A DNA stretch of 64,000 nt from Prunella strophiata (GCA_036583965.1 JAZBQD010000019.1:4017030-4081029); one strand, 5' to 3'; shown: positions 22,886-36,030, numbered from the stretch's first letter. The notes: generated by a model from the sequence alone, not told the origin. Made by a program: numbers and translations.

Positions 22886-25316
22886 TGCTGAAATACAGAG
22901 GGAGACTCCAAGGATCTCCAGGTCTGAATGTGCCCATCTGAGCTGCAGGAACATTTGGTCACACCCCAGGCTGGAGGCTTCTGGAGCTGCTGGGGGTGCA
23001 GCACTTTTCCCCTTACATATTGAAAATGCTCATGCCTCCTAATGAATTCTGTCTCCCTGCTGTGAGGACACTCCAGCAGCCTTTATTTGGTTCCTTGGTT
23101 GGTGAAAGGCTAAAGCCAGACCTCACTTGCACAAAAAAAGAGCTGTATTTGCCAGTACTTGAGCTAGACACAAAATGCTGCAGCCCATGAGTGCTTCAGC
23201 TCATCAATACTGACCAGCAAGGCCCCTGTAGCTTTTCAAAAGATGTGTGTGATGGTCACAGCCTGTTTTAAAAACAAGAAGGAAAAAAAAAAAAAATCAC
23301 TATTTGTACTGTCACCTTCTTCAAGCAGGGAAAAATCTTTTCTTTACTGGAGTGTGCTAATAAAATATTTTCTTGATTTTTGTTCCTCTTGGAAACCCCC
23401 AAGTACACCAGGCTGTTTTCCATAGCATTTTGTGGTGTTGTATTCAGGCTCGGCAGAGATCCCTCAGATTGCAAGGGGAGCCAGTGGTGTCTTTATTTTA
23501 AATGGCATTTTTAGTTTCACAGTGGCTCTTGATGGATGCTCTGCACCCTGGGCAGAGCACTCTGAGGTTTGCAGGCTGATTGTGGCTGTTTATCCAGAGC
23601 AGGGAGGACAGTAATGGTATCCATGAGTTTTGTTTAGGCAGGGAGCATGTTCAGATATTTTCAGGACCTGTGATTAGTCATTTGAAAGATAGTATAGCAA
23701 CTTAAGCAAATTTCTTCTCTTTTATTTTTTAAACTGGGTGGGTAGGCTTGTACAGTGGAGCAGAGAAAGTCTGTGCAAGTTCTCCTACAAAAAAACAGGA
23801 ATATCAGGGAATATTCTGGCAGATCTAGCTCAAGTGTCAGGTTTCCACAGGTAAAAGAGTAAAAAATCTCTTGCAGGCACTAAAGCAGAGTGAGTTTAAC
23901 TGTGGGTGATGGTAAACAAATCTGTTTCTGGGTTAGTGCCTGTGGAGATCCCAAGTATTAATGGCCTTCCACTGAAGTGGCACATTTTAAAATGAAAATT
24001 TTGGATTTAAATGAAAGCCATCAGAAAGGAAAAGATGAATCTGGGCAGAGATGTAGATGGGTAGTGGTGTCTCTGGGCTGAAACTTCCTCGTGACGGGGT
24101 TTGAGATGATAGCAGGCTTTTTCTGCTATTACTGGGAGGTTTTTATCCCTTAACCCCAGTAAGTATAAGCTAGCATCACTCCTTGAGTATTGCTTTTTTG
24201 GAATTAGCATCTACCAAAGCCCTCCCTAAATAAATTTTTAGCAGATACATCATTTTTGTTAGAGATGAATAAATGAATAAAATGTATGCTCCATCTCTCT
24301 CTTTTTCCTATTCTATAAGAAGAAGCAATGCCCTATTAATTTTGACAGACAACTTGGCATTAGCCACTTTAAAATCCAACATGGGATGAAGTTCTGCATT
24401 ACTAGTCTTTCTACATTTTTGTCAAGAGATGAGCATTTTGCCAGATTTTTTAATAATACGCCAAGAGCTTTGTCAGTCAGTTTGTTTAGCTCTGCGTGGT
24501 TATGCCAGTATTTTTCAGCTCTCCTGCTGTGTGTGCCACTGCCCTTCACTGCTTTTCTAGCTCCTCCCCTGCAATTAGACAAAGTCAACACAGCAGAGTC
24601 AGGCTGAGCAGCCCCGAGGTACCTGCAGCTCTCAACCATCCAGATTCACAGTCCGGAGAACGGGCTTTGCTTATTCACTGCATCACTGCCTCAATTAGGA
24701 GTTTTTATTATACCTCAGCTTTTTATCACAGGCACAACAGATGGAACAGATAACACTAAACAATGCTTTAAGTCCTCACCTAAGAAGAAGGAAGCAGGGG
24801 GAGAAATTATCCAGAAAGAAACGGGAGCAAATGCATAAGGCAGCTTGCAACCAGGAACCAGTTACCATGCCTACTGAAGCCTGTTCTAAAGAATGTGTTG
24901 GCTGACACACAGAACTCAATGAAAAGATGAAAAAAATGTGCAGGCAATACTAGTTTGGCAGGGATGGTGGGGAATCTGAGACAGAGCTGCTGGTATGGAA
25001 GGATCTCACTGCATGCAATTTGCAAACATGCCAATTCAATGGCATGTGATAGACACTAGATGGAATTTAAAGGTCTTAGGGTCTTAGAGAGCTGGAATGG
25101 CACAAGGAAACTGTGGGTATTAAAAATAGCAATCCTTTTCACCAAACCTTGTGCCTCAGATTTGAATTCAACCCTGTTGAGAGAAATCCCTGCCATCTCT
25201 CCCAGGCACGCTTGAAAAATTGCCTGGATGTACCTTAATTCTGCTGTATCTTTACATCCCAATAAACACACAGCACCAGCACTGCTGCATTTCCAAAGAA
25301 ATTCCCAGGGCTTCCT

Positions 25317-25336
25317 TTGTGTGTGTGTGTGTGTGT
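25317..25336. repeat. (GT)n microsatellite
   Basis: About ten GT units. Confidence 0.9.
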
Positions 25337-25619
25337 TTTGAAAGGGAACTGGCTGCCTAACAGGACTTACACAGCAACTTCAGGCAGTTAACTTTTATGG
25401 GATTTCCAAATTTTTCCTGGTGGGTGAGGAGAAAGGGCAGTCAGGCTGGGGAAGGGAGAAGAAGAATTATGTGAGGGATGAATTTTTGGAGGGGGCTGTG
25501 CAGATGGTTGGGTTCAAGTGCTTCACTATGAGTCCACTCTTTTCCTCCAAATAAAAATCTATACAAATTCCAGTGTACCATTTGTAAAAGTCCTTTATGT
25601 TTTGTAACACTGGTCATCC

Positions 25620-25678
25620 ATTTTTTTTTTTTTTTTTTAAGATATATATGTATATGTGTGTGTGTGTGTGTGTGTGTA
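25620..25678. repeat. Poly(T) plus (TA)/(TG)n compound microsatellite
   Basis: About 19 T, then AAGATATATATGTATATG, then about ten TG units. Confidence 0.93.
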
Positions 25679-26223
25679 TTATTTTATGGCATGTGATAAA
25701 GATTTGAAAAGTTGGGGCATCTTGGAAAAGATTTCTGCAGAAGGGGAGCAGAGTACTCATTCCTCAGTGTCTGCTTGGTGGCTTTTTTCAGCCCAGCCAA
25801 GATGTTGGCTTGGTTGAGGGCCAACTCCCAATTTCACTGTTTGGATTTAGCAGCAATATTTTTGGGAGCCGTGGTGGTTGCAGGGGTTTAGGTCAGTCTG
25901 TTGCTGAGTAGGAGCCATACCTCTGTTTTTGGTTTGTGCTGGATTTGACCTGGTAAAGCCAAGGTTGCTTGGTCCATGTTTATCTGTGCTGAAATTGAAG
26001 GGCAGATCTGTGTCTGGTGTGGATGGGTGTTCCTGCTTGACACGAAACAGAATTTCACATCAGCTCTGCTGTCAGATCTCAGGGTGGGGCAAATTCCTGT
26101 GGCAGGAAGAAGCCACATCCTCACCCAAACTCCTGCCATCCTCATCAGGGCCCACCTGATGGACCTGGTGGATTTCCTTCCAGGGAGGTTTCTGCCGTCC
26201 CCTCTGTGTCCCCCTTCCCACAG

Positions 26224-26392
26224 GAGGAAGGTGAACATCCCCACTCAGGAGATGCTCAGGCTGATGAGGAAAGCACAGCTCAGGCTTCATAAACAACAAG
26301 ATGTCCAGTTTATGTATTCATCACTGCCATCTTTTGAACCCAGATTCATGAACCTTTACCCACTTTTCCTTGCCTATAAAAAGGGTGTGTGA
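26224..26392 (+). other. Weak candidate for a terminal coding exon
   Basis: A pyrimidine-rich run ending CCCCCTTCCCACAG immediately precedes base 26,224 and makes a good plus-strand acceptor. From there a frame of about 55 codons stays open to TGA at 26,390-26,392. Its first half is basic and helix-like (RKVNIPTQEMLRLMRKAQ). No polyadenylation signal close behind, no homology recognised, and a 138-codon open frame upstream weakens the case. It may be chance. Confidence 0.15.
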
Positions 26393-27040
26393 TTCTCAGA
26401 AGCCAACTGAGAGATATGGTGTCTTTTGGAGACCAGAGAAGGGTCTCAAGCCTTTCCTAACTGGCAGGCATCCCCTCCCAGCCGAAATGGACAGCTTTCC
26501 ATACAACAGCACAGCTATTTGGGATCACATTTCACTCTTCTTTTGCTGTAGGCAGCCAAAATGCCTAATCTGGCCTGAGGATGCCATCTGAACACTGTGT
26601 TTTGAAATGGTGGGCACTGCTGCATGGAAGGACTGTGTCTTTAAGTTCTAGGATTAGTGGAGTCAGATTTTCATATACCTCCCATGGATGGGGAGACATG
26701 AGGTTGTCTGTGGGTTGCTAATTGCTGCAAACCTGGAATTTTGGGAGATTTTGTGAAAAAGAATCTTTATGCCTGTGTTAGGTTGGGGTTACTCACTGGG
26801 AGAGTGAGGCTCTGTGGTATCTGGGTGGAAAGGGAGTCACAGATTTAAAAGCCAAAGGAATAACTGTTTTTGTTTAATCTGTCCTGAAACTTTAATGCAG
26901 TCCAGAGGATTAATGTGTGTTTGGATTGGAGAATCTCACTTGGAAAAATGTCCAGTCTGGAGACTGAAATCTCCAGCAGTGGAAACACCACTGCAGCACT
27001 TGGCCACTTGTTCTGGTCATTAATTACTTCCCAATCTGAG

Positions 27041-27133
27041 CAACCTGGTCTAGTGGAAGGTGTCTCTGCCCATGGCAGGGGGTTGGAATGAGATGGTCTT
27101 TAACCTTCCAACCCAAACCATTCTGTGATTCAT
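27041..27133 (+). mobile_element. CR1 LINE 3'-end fragment, short
   Basis: GAGCAACCTGGTCTAGTGGA, AGGTGTCTCTGCCCATGGCA, GGGGGTTGGAATGAGATGG and CCAACCCAAACCATTCTGTG are the last about 90 bp of CR1 on the plus strand. Confidence 0.9.
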
Positions 27134-28418
27134 TAATTTCTTCTTTGTCTCAATGGACCCTTCCCACCCCAGATCTTAAGCCATGGTGTCCTTTGAGGGC
27201 CTCTGAGCTATTCAGGGGGAAATCTAGAGAGGCTAAAGCAGCTCAATGAGTCTAAATTCATTTTTTTAGGTACTGGATTCCATTATTCATCTTCCAGCAG
27301 GGCCCTGATGGTCCCACTTTGTCATCTCCAACACCACCTAGCCAAGGAGCTTCTAATGATGAGTGAAGTAAAAGCCATTTATTCCAAACTTATTTAGGAG
27401 TTTTAGATGTTCTGTGGAATACTTCAGCTGTGATAATAAACTGTGTTTCACAGCCTTCTCCTTCCCCTGCTGGGTTTAAGGCATGGTGCTGGTGTTGGTG
27501 GCTCCACACTCCACAGTGTGGACCTGTCACCACTTCAAAATTGAGCTTTCAGCCAAAAACAGCCACGAGATGTGACAAACCTTGTCACCTCAAGAAGAGG
27601 GGCAGCTGGGTGGTCAAGGGTCTGGTCAAACATGTTATCCCAGTGTGCTGAGGGGTCTGTGGGATGGCTGCCTCCAGCTGGAGAGCAGTGACCCAGCACA
27701 GCCCTTTACAGTGCTTGGCTGTTTATTGGAGTGCCTCATCTTCTTTAGATTATTAATTCTTCCCTCACAGCCCACTATTAGGTAGAAATTGCTTTCTTTT
27801 TTACAGATGGGGAATTCCCACCAGGGAAGTTGCAGGCTGTATGCACACTATCTAATTTAGGCACTAACGTTGAGCCCCTGGTGTAGTTATTGGGTAGAAG
27901 CAGAGAGTTTCAGAGAACCTGAGGGAGGGAGGGAGTGCTTCCCCCAGCTGCCCAGCAGCATCATGTGCTCCTTTCTTATGCATCCAACGAAAAACACAAA
28001 TCTACCCCAGAAGTTGCTGATTTTTCCTAGACCACACCAGACAGGACTGGCACATCCTAGACTGAACTATGTGACATTTGTTTTGACCCTAAGACCTATG
28101 GATCAGTCTCCCTTTGGATTTATTTTCTATTATTTGGTTTCAGGAGTGTCTTCTGTGATGGGGATCAGGCTTTTTTTCAGCAGGGACATCTTCTCTGAAA
28201 TGCTGAAATCACAGGGTGGGACTGCTGATAATACAGAACATAAATAAAATGCAATGCAGTCAATGACAGTCAACAGTGATTTGTCAGGAACAGACAATTT
28301 CAAAACAGTGACCCAATTGTTCAAGGAAAATGCTACAATTTGGATATAATATTGCTAGATAATGTCACCAGAAACAAGTTATCTGTAACCACTGTCAGTA
28401 AGCCACCAGTGTAATTAA
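27134..28418. other. Unique sequence; no gene seen
   Basis: No open frame over 125 codons, no splice pair, no repeat recognised. Confidence 0.5.
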
Positions 28419-28471
28419 CACTTGGACTTGATGATTTTGGAGGGGTTTTCCAATCTTTTTAATTCTGTGGA
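28419..28471 (+). mobile_element. CR1 LINE 3'-terminal fragment, very short
   Basis: CTTGGACTTGATGATTTTGG, AGGGGTTTTCCAATCTTTTT and AATTCTGTGG match the last about 50 bp of CR1. Confidence 0.75.
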
Positions 28472-29864
28472 AAGAAGATTGTCCTACATGGAGACCTTCA
28501 GGAGTTTGTCCTCATTCTACCCAGTGGAAGAGGGGGTGTTACAGGTCACACAGTCTGGGGAGGCTGCACCAAAGCAGAGGATCAGAACTGAAAAAGTCTT
28601 GGAGAATTTGGAACAGGAGAGGTGACAGGAGCGGTCAAACATCTCCAAAGCTGTTGTGAGGGGACTGGCTCTGCCCTCCATGTCCAAGGGGTTAGGGGGA
28701 GAAGCAAAGGGCATTGGCTGAAGCCCAGAGTTTATGAAACACTTCCCATGAGGAGAGGCAGAGCAGACTGCCTGGAGGGGCAGTGGAAGGCTTTTAACTG
28801 CATGCTAGAGAAACATCAGCCTCAAAAATGCAGGTGACCCTGCCCTGGGGCAGACAAATGCATGGGTGGCTTCTTGATGTCCTTTCCTTGTTTTTCTGTA
28901 GTTTTATCGTGAATTGCCAGATTATGTGGGTTTTGGATGTGCCTGCACAGAAACCTGCTCCATCCATCCCTTACATTCACCAGTATTACTAAGGGAAAGT
29001 AAACAGAAGCTCTTAAAATTCAGCCCTTTGTGCTTAAATGCTGCAAAAATGTCATGGCTGAGATGTCAGGAGCTGCCTGTCAGTACTTGGGGGCAGGGGA
29101 TGGAGGGTGTTGCATGGCCTGTGCCTGTGCCTGGACATAGCACTTGGAGTTTGCAGGGCTTTATTTTCTTTCTAGTCCACTTCTTGGCTAACCATGAAAC
29201 TCCTGACCCAGTCAGGTGAAGCCTGGCTCTATTTTAAACAAGAAATCGTGGCACAAAAAGAAAGATTTTTTTGGGGGTGTATTCAATTGTAAGCTTTGAT
29301 GGAAAGGGATATTCTGATACAAATCCTTTTCAATGCAGTCCTGGGCAGAAAAAAACATCAATACTAAAGGCAAAATGGTAGAAATTCCCTTTCCCTTTCA
29401 TGCAAGCCCTGATCCTCCACCTGGGGATGCTGAGGTGGGGAGCCAACCCAAGGTGAGAGCTGTGCATCAGATTAGCTCTGGCCAGAAGAAGACCACCACA
29501 GGGTGGACACCTCTGGGACATTTTTCCTGGCAGGAAAATAACCCTAGAGGGGTTTTGGTGTCAGGGAAGTGCAGGAAACCTCTGTTGTACCCCAGGTTTG
29601 AGGTGCCCAGAGGCCTCCCAGACCACACATCAAGTACAAGGAGCCACCAGCAGCTCTGTGCTGAACAACTGCATGAAGTGTGGCCATGGTGGCACAAGGC
29701 TGGGAAGGAGAATCAGTCTCTGGCAGTTTTGGGGCACGTTTGGAAGAGATCAGGTCTTTGGTGGCCATCTTCTCCTTGCACCCAGCTATTCACTGTGCCC
29801 CACACAACAATGTTCCTGTGGAACCAGTGGGACCAGGGCAGTGCACAATCCCTCTTTGCTGGGC
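28472..29864. other. Unique sequence; no gene seen
   Basis: Mixed-composition DNA with overlapping open frames of up to 179 codons (29,333-29,872 plus) in several frames. Neither a domain nor flanking splice sites could be recognised, and the frame runs into a CR1 copy. Confidence 0.5.
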
Positions 29865-30362
29865 ACTGGTGAGGCTGTACCTTGAATTCTGTGTTTGGTT
29901 ATTGGCCCCAAAATGGTGTTGGAGCTTGTCCAGAGATGGAAACAGAGCTGGGTGAGGGTCTGGAGCCCCAGGAGCAGCTGAGGGAGCTGGGAAGGGCTCA
30001 GCCTGGAGCAAAGGAGGCTCAGGGGGGACCTTGTGGCTCTGCACAGCTCCTGACAGGAGGGGACAGCCAGGGGGATCGGGCTCTGCTCCCAGGGAACAGG
30101 GACAGGACAAGGGGAAATCTCCTCAGGTTGTGCCAGGGGAGGTTTAGATTGGGCATTAGGGGAGATTTCTTCAGGGAAAGGGTGGTCAGGCATTGGAACA
30201 GGATATCCAGGGCAGTGGTGGAGTCTCCATTTCTGGAGGGATTTAAAAGCTGTGTGGATGTGGCACTTGGGGACAGGAGTTAGTGGTGGCCTTGGCAGTG
30301 CTGGGTTAATGGTGGCACTAATGATCCCAGAGGGCTGTTCCAGCCTCAGTGATTCTGTGAAC
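29865..30362 (+). mobile_element. CR1 LINE 3' fragment, ~500 bp, uninterrupted
   Basis: This is the most complete CR1 copy in the window. It starts in the reverse-transcriptase C-terminal region (GGTGAGGCTGTACCTTGAAT, TCTGTGTTTGG) and runs through GGAGCTGGGAAGGGCTCAGC, the TGACAGGAGGGGACAGCC block, GAGGTTTAGATTGGGCATTA, GGTCAGGCATTGGAACAGGA and GGATGTGGCACTTGGGGACA to a TTCCAGCCTCAGTGATTCTG tail. It serves as the empty-site reference for the LTR insertion at 20.3 kb. Confidence 0.95.
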
Positions 30363-31446
30363 TGTTTGCAGCTCAGTGATGTGAGCTGGGTTAGGGAGCC
30401 AATCCTGGGAATAAATGTTGCAGGAACATTTAGGATTTTGAATCCAGAACCTTAAAAAAGCCCCATATGAATGGGGCAACTACAGAAGGAAAGTCACAGG
30501 ACTTCTTAAATTTGTATTGCCAGACAAATGTGACCCTGTGTTTAAGGTTCATGGATTGTCTGGCTTGGCTGGTGAGTGCAGAGCCTGCCTGTGCAGTGGT
30601 ATCTGCCACCAGACACCACTGTCTGTGTGTCATGGTAGAAAATGTCCCTGGAAATGGACATTTCCTTCCCTCTGACCACCTGGAGGACGTGCAGCCACAA
30701 ACACTGGCCAACATTGGGAACAGCTTCAAAGTGCCTCAGCCATTGAAGTGAATGTGAACGATGCTGTTGACTTCAAAAAAAAGCAGGATCAGACCCAAAG
30801 CCATCGGATTTAAAAGCAGTTGGGATACAAAAAAAGAAAAAAAAAATACAAATATACTTTGGGGAGAGGGTGGTGCCAAGAGGGCATTTTGAGCTAATTT
30901 CAGATTTGTTTCTGAGACCACAGCTGGGTGAGAACACTCCTTTGTGGAGGAACTGTACTTAAATTAACCTGCGATGGCAGCAGCAGATGCGGGTGGGCAG
31001 CAAATGTATTAAACATCACTGTCTTGGACATTAGTTCTGAAACCACCACTGATCACACTCCACTTCAAAGAGACCCTCTACCAGGGGCTTGGCTGGGAAG
31101 ATAAAGCCCTGGCTATTTACCTTCTGACCTTGGTTCAAGACTAAATTGAGAATCTAAATGAAAGTGGTTTGGTGGTCTCAGCTCAATCCCTGGTAGACAG
31201 TTGTCCGTATCACAAAAGCGCCATCCCCAGTTTAACTCAATTTGGCACGGCTGCTCCTCCCTGCTCAGGAGAGACCCTGGGCTAAATTAGCACAGAGCCT
31301 AAATTACATCTCATGTGCCATCGTGGACATGGCAGTCTTAGGAATGGTGCCTTAGAATAGCAGCCTGCGTGGACGCTCTCCAAACTGGCTTCTGGATAAA
31401 GAAATCTGCTTTCAGAGCTGCCACTTTCAAGCCTATTGCTTAAGCC

Positions 31447-31472
31447 AAAAAAAAAAAAAAAAAAAAAAAAAA
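31447..31472. repeat. Poly(A) run
   Basis: About 26 consecutive A. No adjacent retroposed sequence was recognised. Confidence 0.95.
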
Positions 31473-31559
31473 GGAAAATAAAAGCAAATCACAACACAGG
31501 CTTTTTAGGAACTCCTACTTAGAACAAGGATGATGATCTTGGGCAGATTAGAACACACT

Positions 31560-32230
31560 TTCTGAGTTTTTATTGAAATAACTGAAATTCGAGGGATTAT
31601 TTTATCTTATTAAAGCATCCTCATGAGCCACAACCATAAATTGCCTCAATTAAATATATTTTACAATTTTTATTATTTCTTACTAGGAAAACCAAAAGAA
31701 GAGATGCTGCCACACAAATGTGCAAGAAGGCATTTGCTAAGCATACATATTCATCATTTACTCATATCTATCTAATCAATCAAATAGATTTAGTACCTGA
31801 TACCATAAACAGCTACAGTCATGTTTAAATAGGAGTAATCAAAATATTTACATTAAAAATACCTGTAAATATTGGTAAGACATGATTACCCAGTGTATGC
31901 TAATATAGGATGGATATTGTGATATACACAGCATGGCATAAATACCAGATTTAGAGCCTGCATGTGCTGTGGAAGGTGCAGAAGCTCCAAGCAGAAAAAG
32001 CCCCACAAATCAATAACGAGGTCATTACCACGAGGGCTGAATACAATGCAGGAAAACAATGTCATATCCTCAGTTTTACTCTAATTGTGGGATGCCTTCT
32101 GAGCGAGCTGAGGGGACAGATGGTGGAGCAGTTCCCATGCTCTGACTCCTGCTCACTTTCTGGCTCTTCCTCACTCTTTATGTCTGACTTTGCTCACACT
32201 GCTTAAGCTGGATCTTAGCATTTTTCAATG
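31560..32230. promoter_or_regulatory. Possible conserved non-coding block
   Basis: Very AT-rich, complex (non-repetitive) sequence with many homeodomain or TALE-like sites (TAATCAATCAAATAGATTTA, CTCAATTAAAT, ATTTACATTAAAAATACC). No transposon similarity and no coding frame. It fits an ancient enhancer; conservation was not tested. Confidence 0.3.
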
Positions 32231-32711
32231 CTTTGGGGCAGTAAAAATTAATAATTATAATTGTTGCTATTAGAGAATCTGGCTGGGTGTTGGAAGTAGT
32301 CTGAAAACATCATTATAAGGCTCTTAATGCCTTTCAGCCTGCAAAAGCCTTATAAATGTTTCATTTTTTGTGGTGCCACTGGAAAGCCAGAGGTATCACT
32401 GCACACATGATGTGCCTGGGGAAACTGAGGCATGAGGCTGTATTTATAATTACAAGTAAATTACTCCACACACACAGGCTGTGGCTCAGCCTTCTGCACA
32501 AGCAATTAGAAAATCCTTCTTTTCCTCTTCCCAGAAATACCATGGAAATAAGAGGGGGAAAAAATTATTCAGTGATACAAGTAGTGAGGCAGCTGCTGTA
32601 CTTAATCTGACAAGGTCAGGATGGGGTTGGAATGGGGGATACTGGCAAAGGGCTGCAAATGAAGAGATGATACAAATTCATCAGGAAGGAATAGAAAAAA
32701 AATCCAGCGCC

Positions 32712-32735
<24 letters not shown>
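32712..32735. repeat. Poly(T) run
   Basis: About 24 consecutive T. Confidence 0.95.
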
Positions 32736-32743
<8 letters not shown>

Positions 32744-33962
32744 ACATCAGACCCAACACACAACACCCACCTCATCTGCTCAGGTGTCACAAACCCTTAC
32801 ACCTGGAAGCAGTCTTTTGCACCAGGAATATTCAGAAGCTTTTAGTCTCTCAAAGGCATAATTGCTCTCAGGACTGGGATCCCAGCTTGTGACAGAAGTG
32901 CTTCTCATGCCACTGGAAGAAAGGCCTTGCTCCAAATCCCACTGAAGGCAACAGGAGGGCTCTTGTGCCAAGGCTTTGGAGCAGCCCCTGCCTTGGTAAA
33001 GAAGCATGATATATTATACACTTAATTTTCAGAACTTAAGTGCATCTCTGGCCCAGGCTGCCTGATGGCAGAGTTGAATGCCCAGGAAGGATCAAAATGG
33101 CCACGAAATGTAATTTCTGCATGTGGAGTTAACTTTGTGTGGAGGCAACATTTTCTGTGGCTTATTTTGCTAAGAAATGGTTCCAGTGCACCCCTCACTG
33201 GTCCCCATATGCTGTTCTAGACTGGTGTGTCACAAAAATCCCCCCACAGTGACCCCACATAAACATATGCTCCCCAGACAGCCCCAGACTTTGCAGCATA
33301 ATAAATGTGTTTGGGGAGAAGCTGTGCCCGGGCTGGTGGGGAGGATGCTCAGCCCCGGGCAGGATTGGGTCTTTTTGTACACATGGTGCTTTCACTGACA
33401 TCAGTGAGGGTTGGGAGCTTGAATCCAAAGACATACATGGGGCTGGCAGGAGGCCGGGGCAGGGGTCTAATCTCCCCTGACTGTGCATGTGAAACCGCTA
33501 TTAATCTTAATGGGAGTGCCACACACTCATCAAGGGAAGAATAGATGAAAGGGAGAATCACAATAGATCATTAGATTAAGCAAATAAATATAAATGAATA
33601 TTCGTTTGGCCTTTAAAAATATTTTCCTTGACGGGTACTGCAAATATTGGGAATGTTCTTGCAAATATAAAGCCCCTTTGGATCATCACCTTCCTCCTGT
33701 GAGTAAGTGAGGAGTAAGAGAGGGAAATAACACTCGTGCTTGTGTCTCTCTTGGGGCATGGAGGAAGACCCAGCTCTAAAGCGCCGAGGGCTTTTAACAC
33801 ACCACAGAAAAAATATTTTAATTTCTCCCTGATATCCTATTTAAAAAAATACTATATTTCTCTTTATGCCTTGCATAATTTTCCTTGCAGAAAATGGATG
33901 ACAGGATCCTTCCCCCAGTTTGTGTCACTGGGGCTGAGCCCTGCAGAAGGAGCAGTGCAGAA

Positions 33963-33992
33963 GGAGGAGGAGGAGGAGGAGGAGGAGGAGGA
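33963..33992. repeat. (GGA)n trinucleotide repeat
   Basis: About ten GGA/GAG units in a locally GC-rich setting. The minus-strand reading gives the proline run of a 117-codon open frame, which is a by-product. Confidence 0.92.
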
Positions 33993-34559
33993 TGAGGCGT
34001 GGGGAGGTCTGGATGCGTGGCGGCCGAGAATCTCTCCTCCAAGGGGTTTTCATCCCTTCTCCTCTCCACAAAACTAGCCAAAAAAAGCCAGGGGGGGATC
34101 CTCTGAGTGACCCCCATCAAGGGGCAAACTGAGAATTTCCTCTCAGTTGCCATCAGTGCTCTGTAATACAAAATGGGAGGGGGGACCTTTGCCTTTGCTT
34201 CGGCCTCTCTGCAATGATGTTAAGCACATAAATCAATACAAGAGGGTTTTTCAGCACCAAAGCCTGGCCTGATCCTGTCTCTGGCTCTCTGGGATGGAGG
34301 CAGAAAGGAGCTGACTGCAGGCCAGGAGGGAATTGGGAATATTGTCCTGCGGGGATGTTGAATCTATTTGCTTCTAAATCCAGCAAGGAAGAGCAGGTCT
34401 CATTTCCAACACTGATAACCAGAAAGCAGCACGCGGGTTTTATAAAATTTCCGTGTCCTTAGAACTCAGGGGAAGGGCAGAAGTCCATTCCTAGCCTTTC
34501 ACAAGTGCCCAGATATTAAGAAGTTAGCCACCATGGGCTGGCTCATATGGCTATTTTTT

Positions 34560-35030
34560 TTAAAGCAAAAATCAATGAAGAACCCTGCCTAAAATCAATG
34601 GGATAATTTGCCACATTAATGTTGCTTTCGAGCTAACTCACAGCAGTCTAACAGGGCTTATTTCATTTAAAGACAATAACATTTTGGCCCAAGCAATGTT
34701 TATAAGTCCTCCCCTCTCTTCTCATGTTATGGCACAGAACAAATATGGTCTTTACTGGCTCAGAGGAAAGAAAACTCATGCAAAAATTTTAATGAATGGA
34801 AATGCTTTCCTGCGAGCAACGCTCTCCCCTTTGGATCCTCTACGAAGAAGTGCAACAACTCTCTGCTGTGAATCATTTTCGCCTGGTCCGTCGTCGCTTC
34901 CAAATTATTTACTACATGCAAAGTCAGCCAGAATTCAGCAGAAATTGGGCTTGTTGTGACGTAAGGAGAGATGTGTGGGAACAAAAGGGCATTCCTTTAT
35001 CCTTGCCTGCAACCCGAGCTCGGCAGCTTT
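34560..35030. promoter_or_regulatory. Possible conserved non-coding block
   Basis: Complex AT-rich DNA with retained CpGs (CTTTCGAGC, TGCGAGCAACGC, CCGTCGTCGCTTCC). A short plus frame (translation includes VNHFRLVRRRFQIIYYMQ) is followed by a GTAAGG donor-like motif near 34,961, but no convincing acceptor precedes it, so an enhancer is preferred over an exon. Confidence 0.28.
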
Positions 35031-35099
35031 GAAAGCTTCTCAAGTCTTCCACCAAACTCCTACCCCCTCTTTTTGCCTTTTTTTTCCCTTCTAATTTTT

Positions 35100-35121
35100 T
35101 GTTGTTGTTGTTGTTGTTGTT
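35100..35121. repeat. (GTT)n trinucleotide repeat
   Basis: About seven GTT units followed by a T-run. Confidence 0.92.
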
Positions 35122-35500
35122 TTTTTTCTCTTTTCTTCCTTCTTCTGAAAAGTAATTAAATAATCTCATCAGCGGCCCTTACGCAACTGCTCACCTCAGC
35201 TTCTCTCTCAGGGGTTCTGCCAGGGGAAGTCAGCAGAGCCTCCCCGAAACACGGCGGCTGCCCCAGCCCCAGCCCCAGCCCGGGAGGATGTTTTTAAAGG
35301 AGGATCAAGTTGTAAATGGCAGGGATTTCTTCCAGCAGCCCTTGTCGGGCTGGCAGACCCTGGATTTACGCCCGTCCTCACCGTCCTGCGTGGGGCTGGA
35401 TGTTGGCGGCCGCCCTGAATAGGGCTTTTGCAGGAGACAGGATTACTCACACGAGTAACAGCTTGTGGGGATTTGGCCTCCCCTTCCTGCTCAGAAAGCA

Positions 35501-35503
<3 letters not shown>

Positions 35504-35546
<43 letters not shown>
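35504..35546. repeat. Long poly(T) run
   Basis: About 43 consecutive T. The flanks are unique and moderately CpG-rich (35,240-35,420). Exact length in a raw sequence is unreliable. Confidence 0.95.
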
Positions 35547-35549
<3 letters not shown>

Positions 35550-36030
35550 GATAATTAAAGTGCTGCTATAAGCGCCGGCTATCTGGATGTGGCCTCTGGC
35601 ATTTTCCACATTGCACGGGTAAAATAATATCTCCCAGTTAATTTGAGGGGAGGGTTTGTGGCTGGTTTTGAGTGTCCCTAATGAGGCTAAGGGAAAAAAA
35701 AGAGAGGCTGTGGAAGAAGAAATTCAGGTTTCCTGTAGTCTCCTTTGGCCAGGATGACGTGGGGAATTCCCTCACCTTTTGGTACAGCATTAAAGGACGT
35801 GATAGGGAGCTGGTGTAATCCTTGTCAATAAATGCAATAGTCAGCGAGCAAAATTGCCACAGTGCACACAGAAATTCAGCCTTCACTCACCATATGGAAC
35901 AGCTGGGAAGAGTTTCAAAACTTTTCCTCCTTCCCCCCTTTCTCTGTATTATGATTTTTCTTTTTTCATGAGCACAGAAAACAAAAGAAATAAAACAACC
36001 TGACAACTTCGTGCGTTGTCTTGTGACTAC

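Larger units (their letters stand above)
22886..27040. other. Unique sequence; no confirmed gene
   Basis: Mostly AT-rich unique DNA. It contains A-runs (23,283-23,296), microsatellites at 25,317-25,336 and 25,620-25,678, and one weak exon candidate at 26,224-26,392 listed separately. No CR1 was seen here. Confidence 0.55.

Noticed and set aside
29333..29872. 179-codon plus-strand open frame
   Set aside because: No domain, ends in a CR1 copy, alternative frames equally open, no splice or promoter context.
34796..35032. Possible exon ending at a GTAAGG donor near 34,961
   Set aside because: No credible acceptor on the left; the block fits a conserved non-coding element better.
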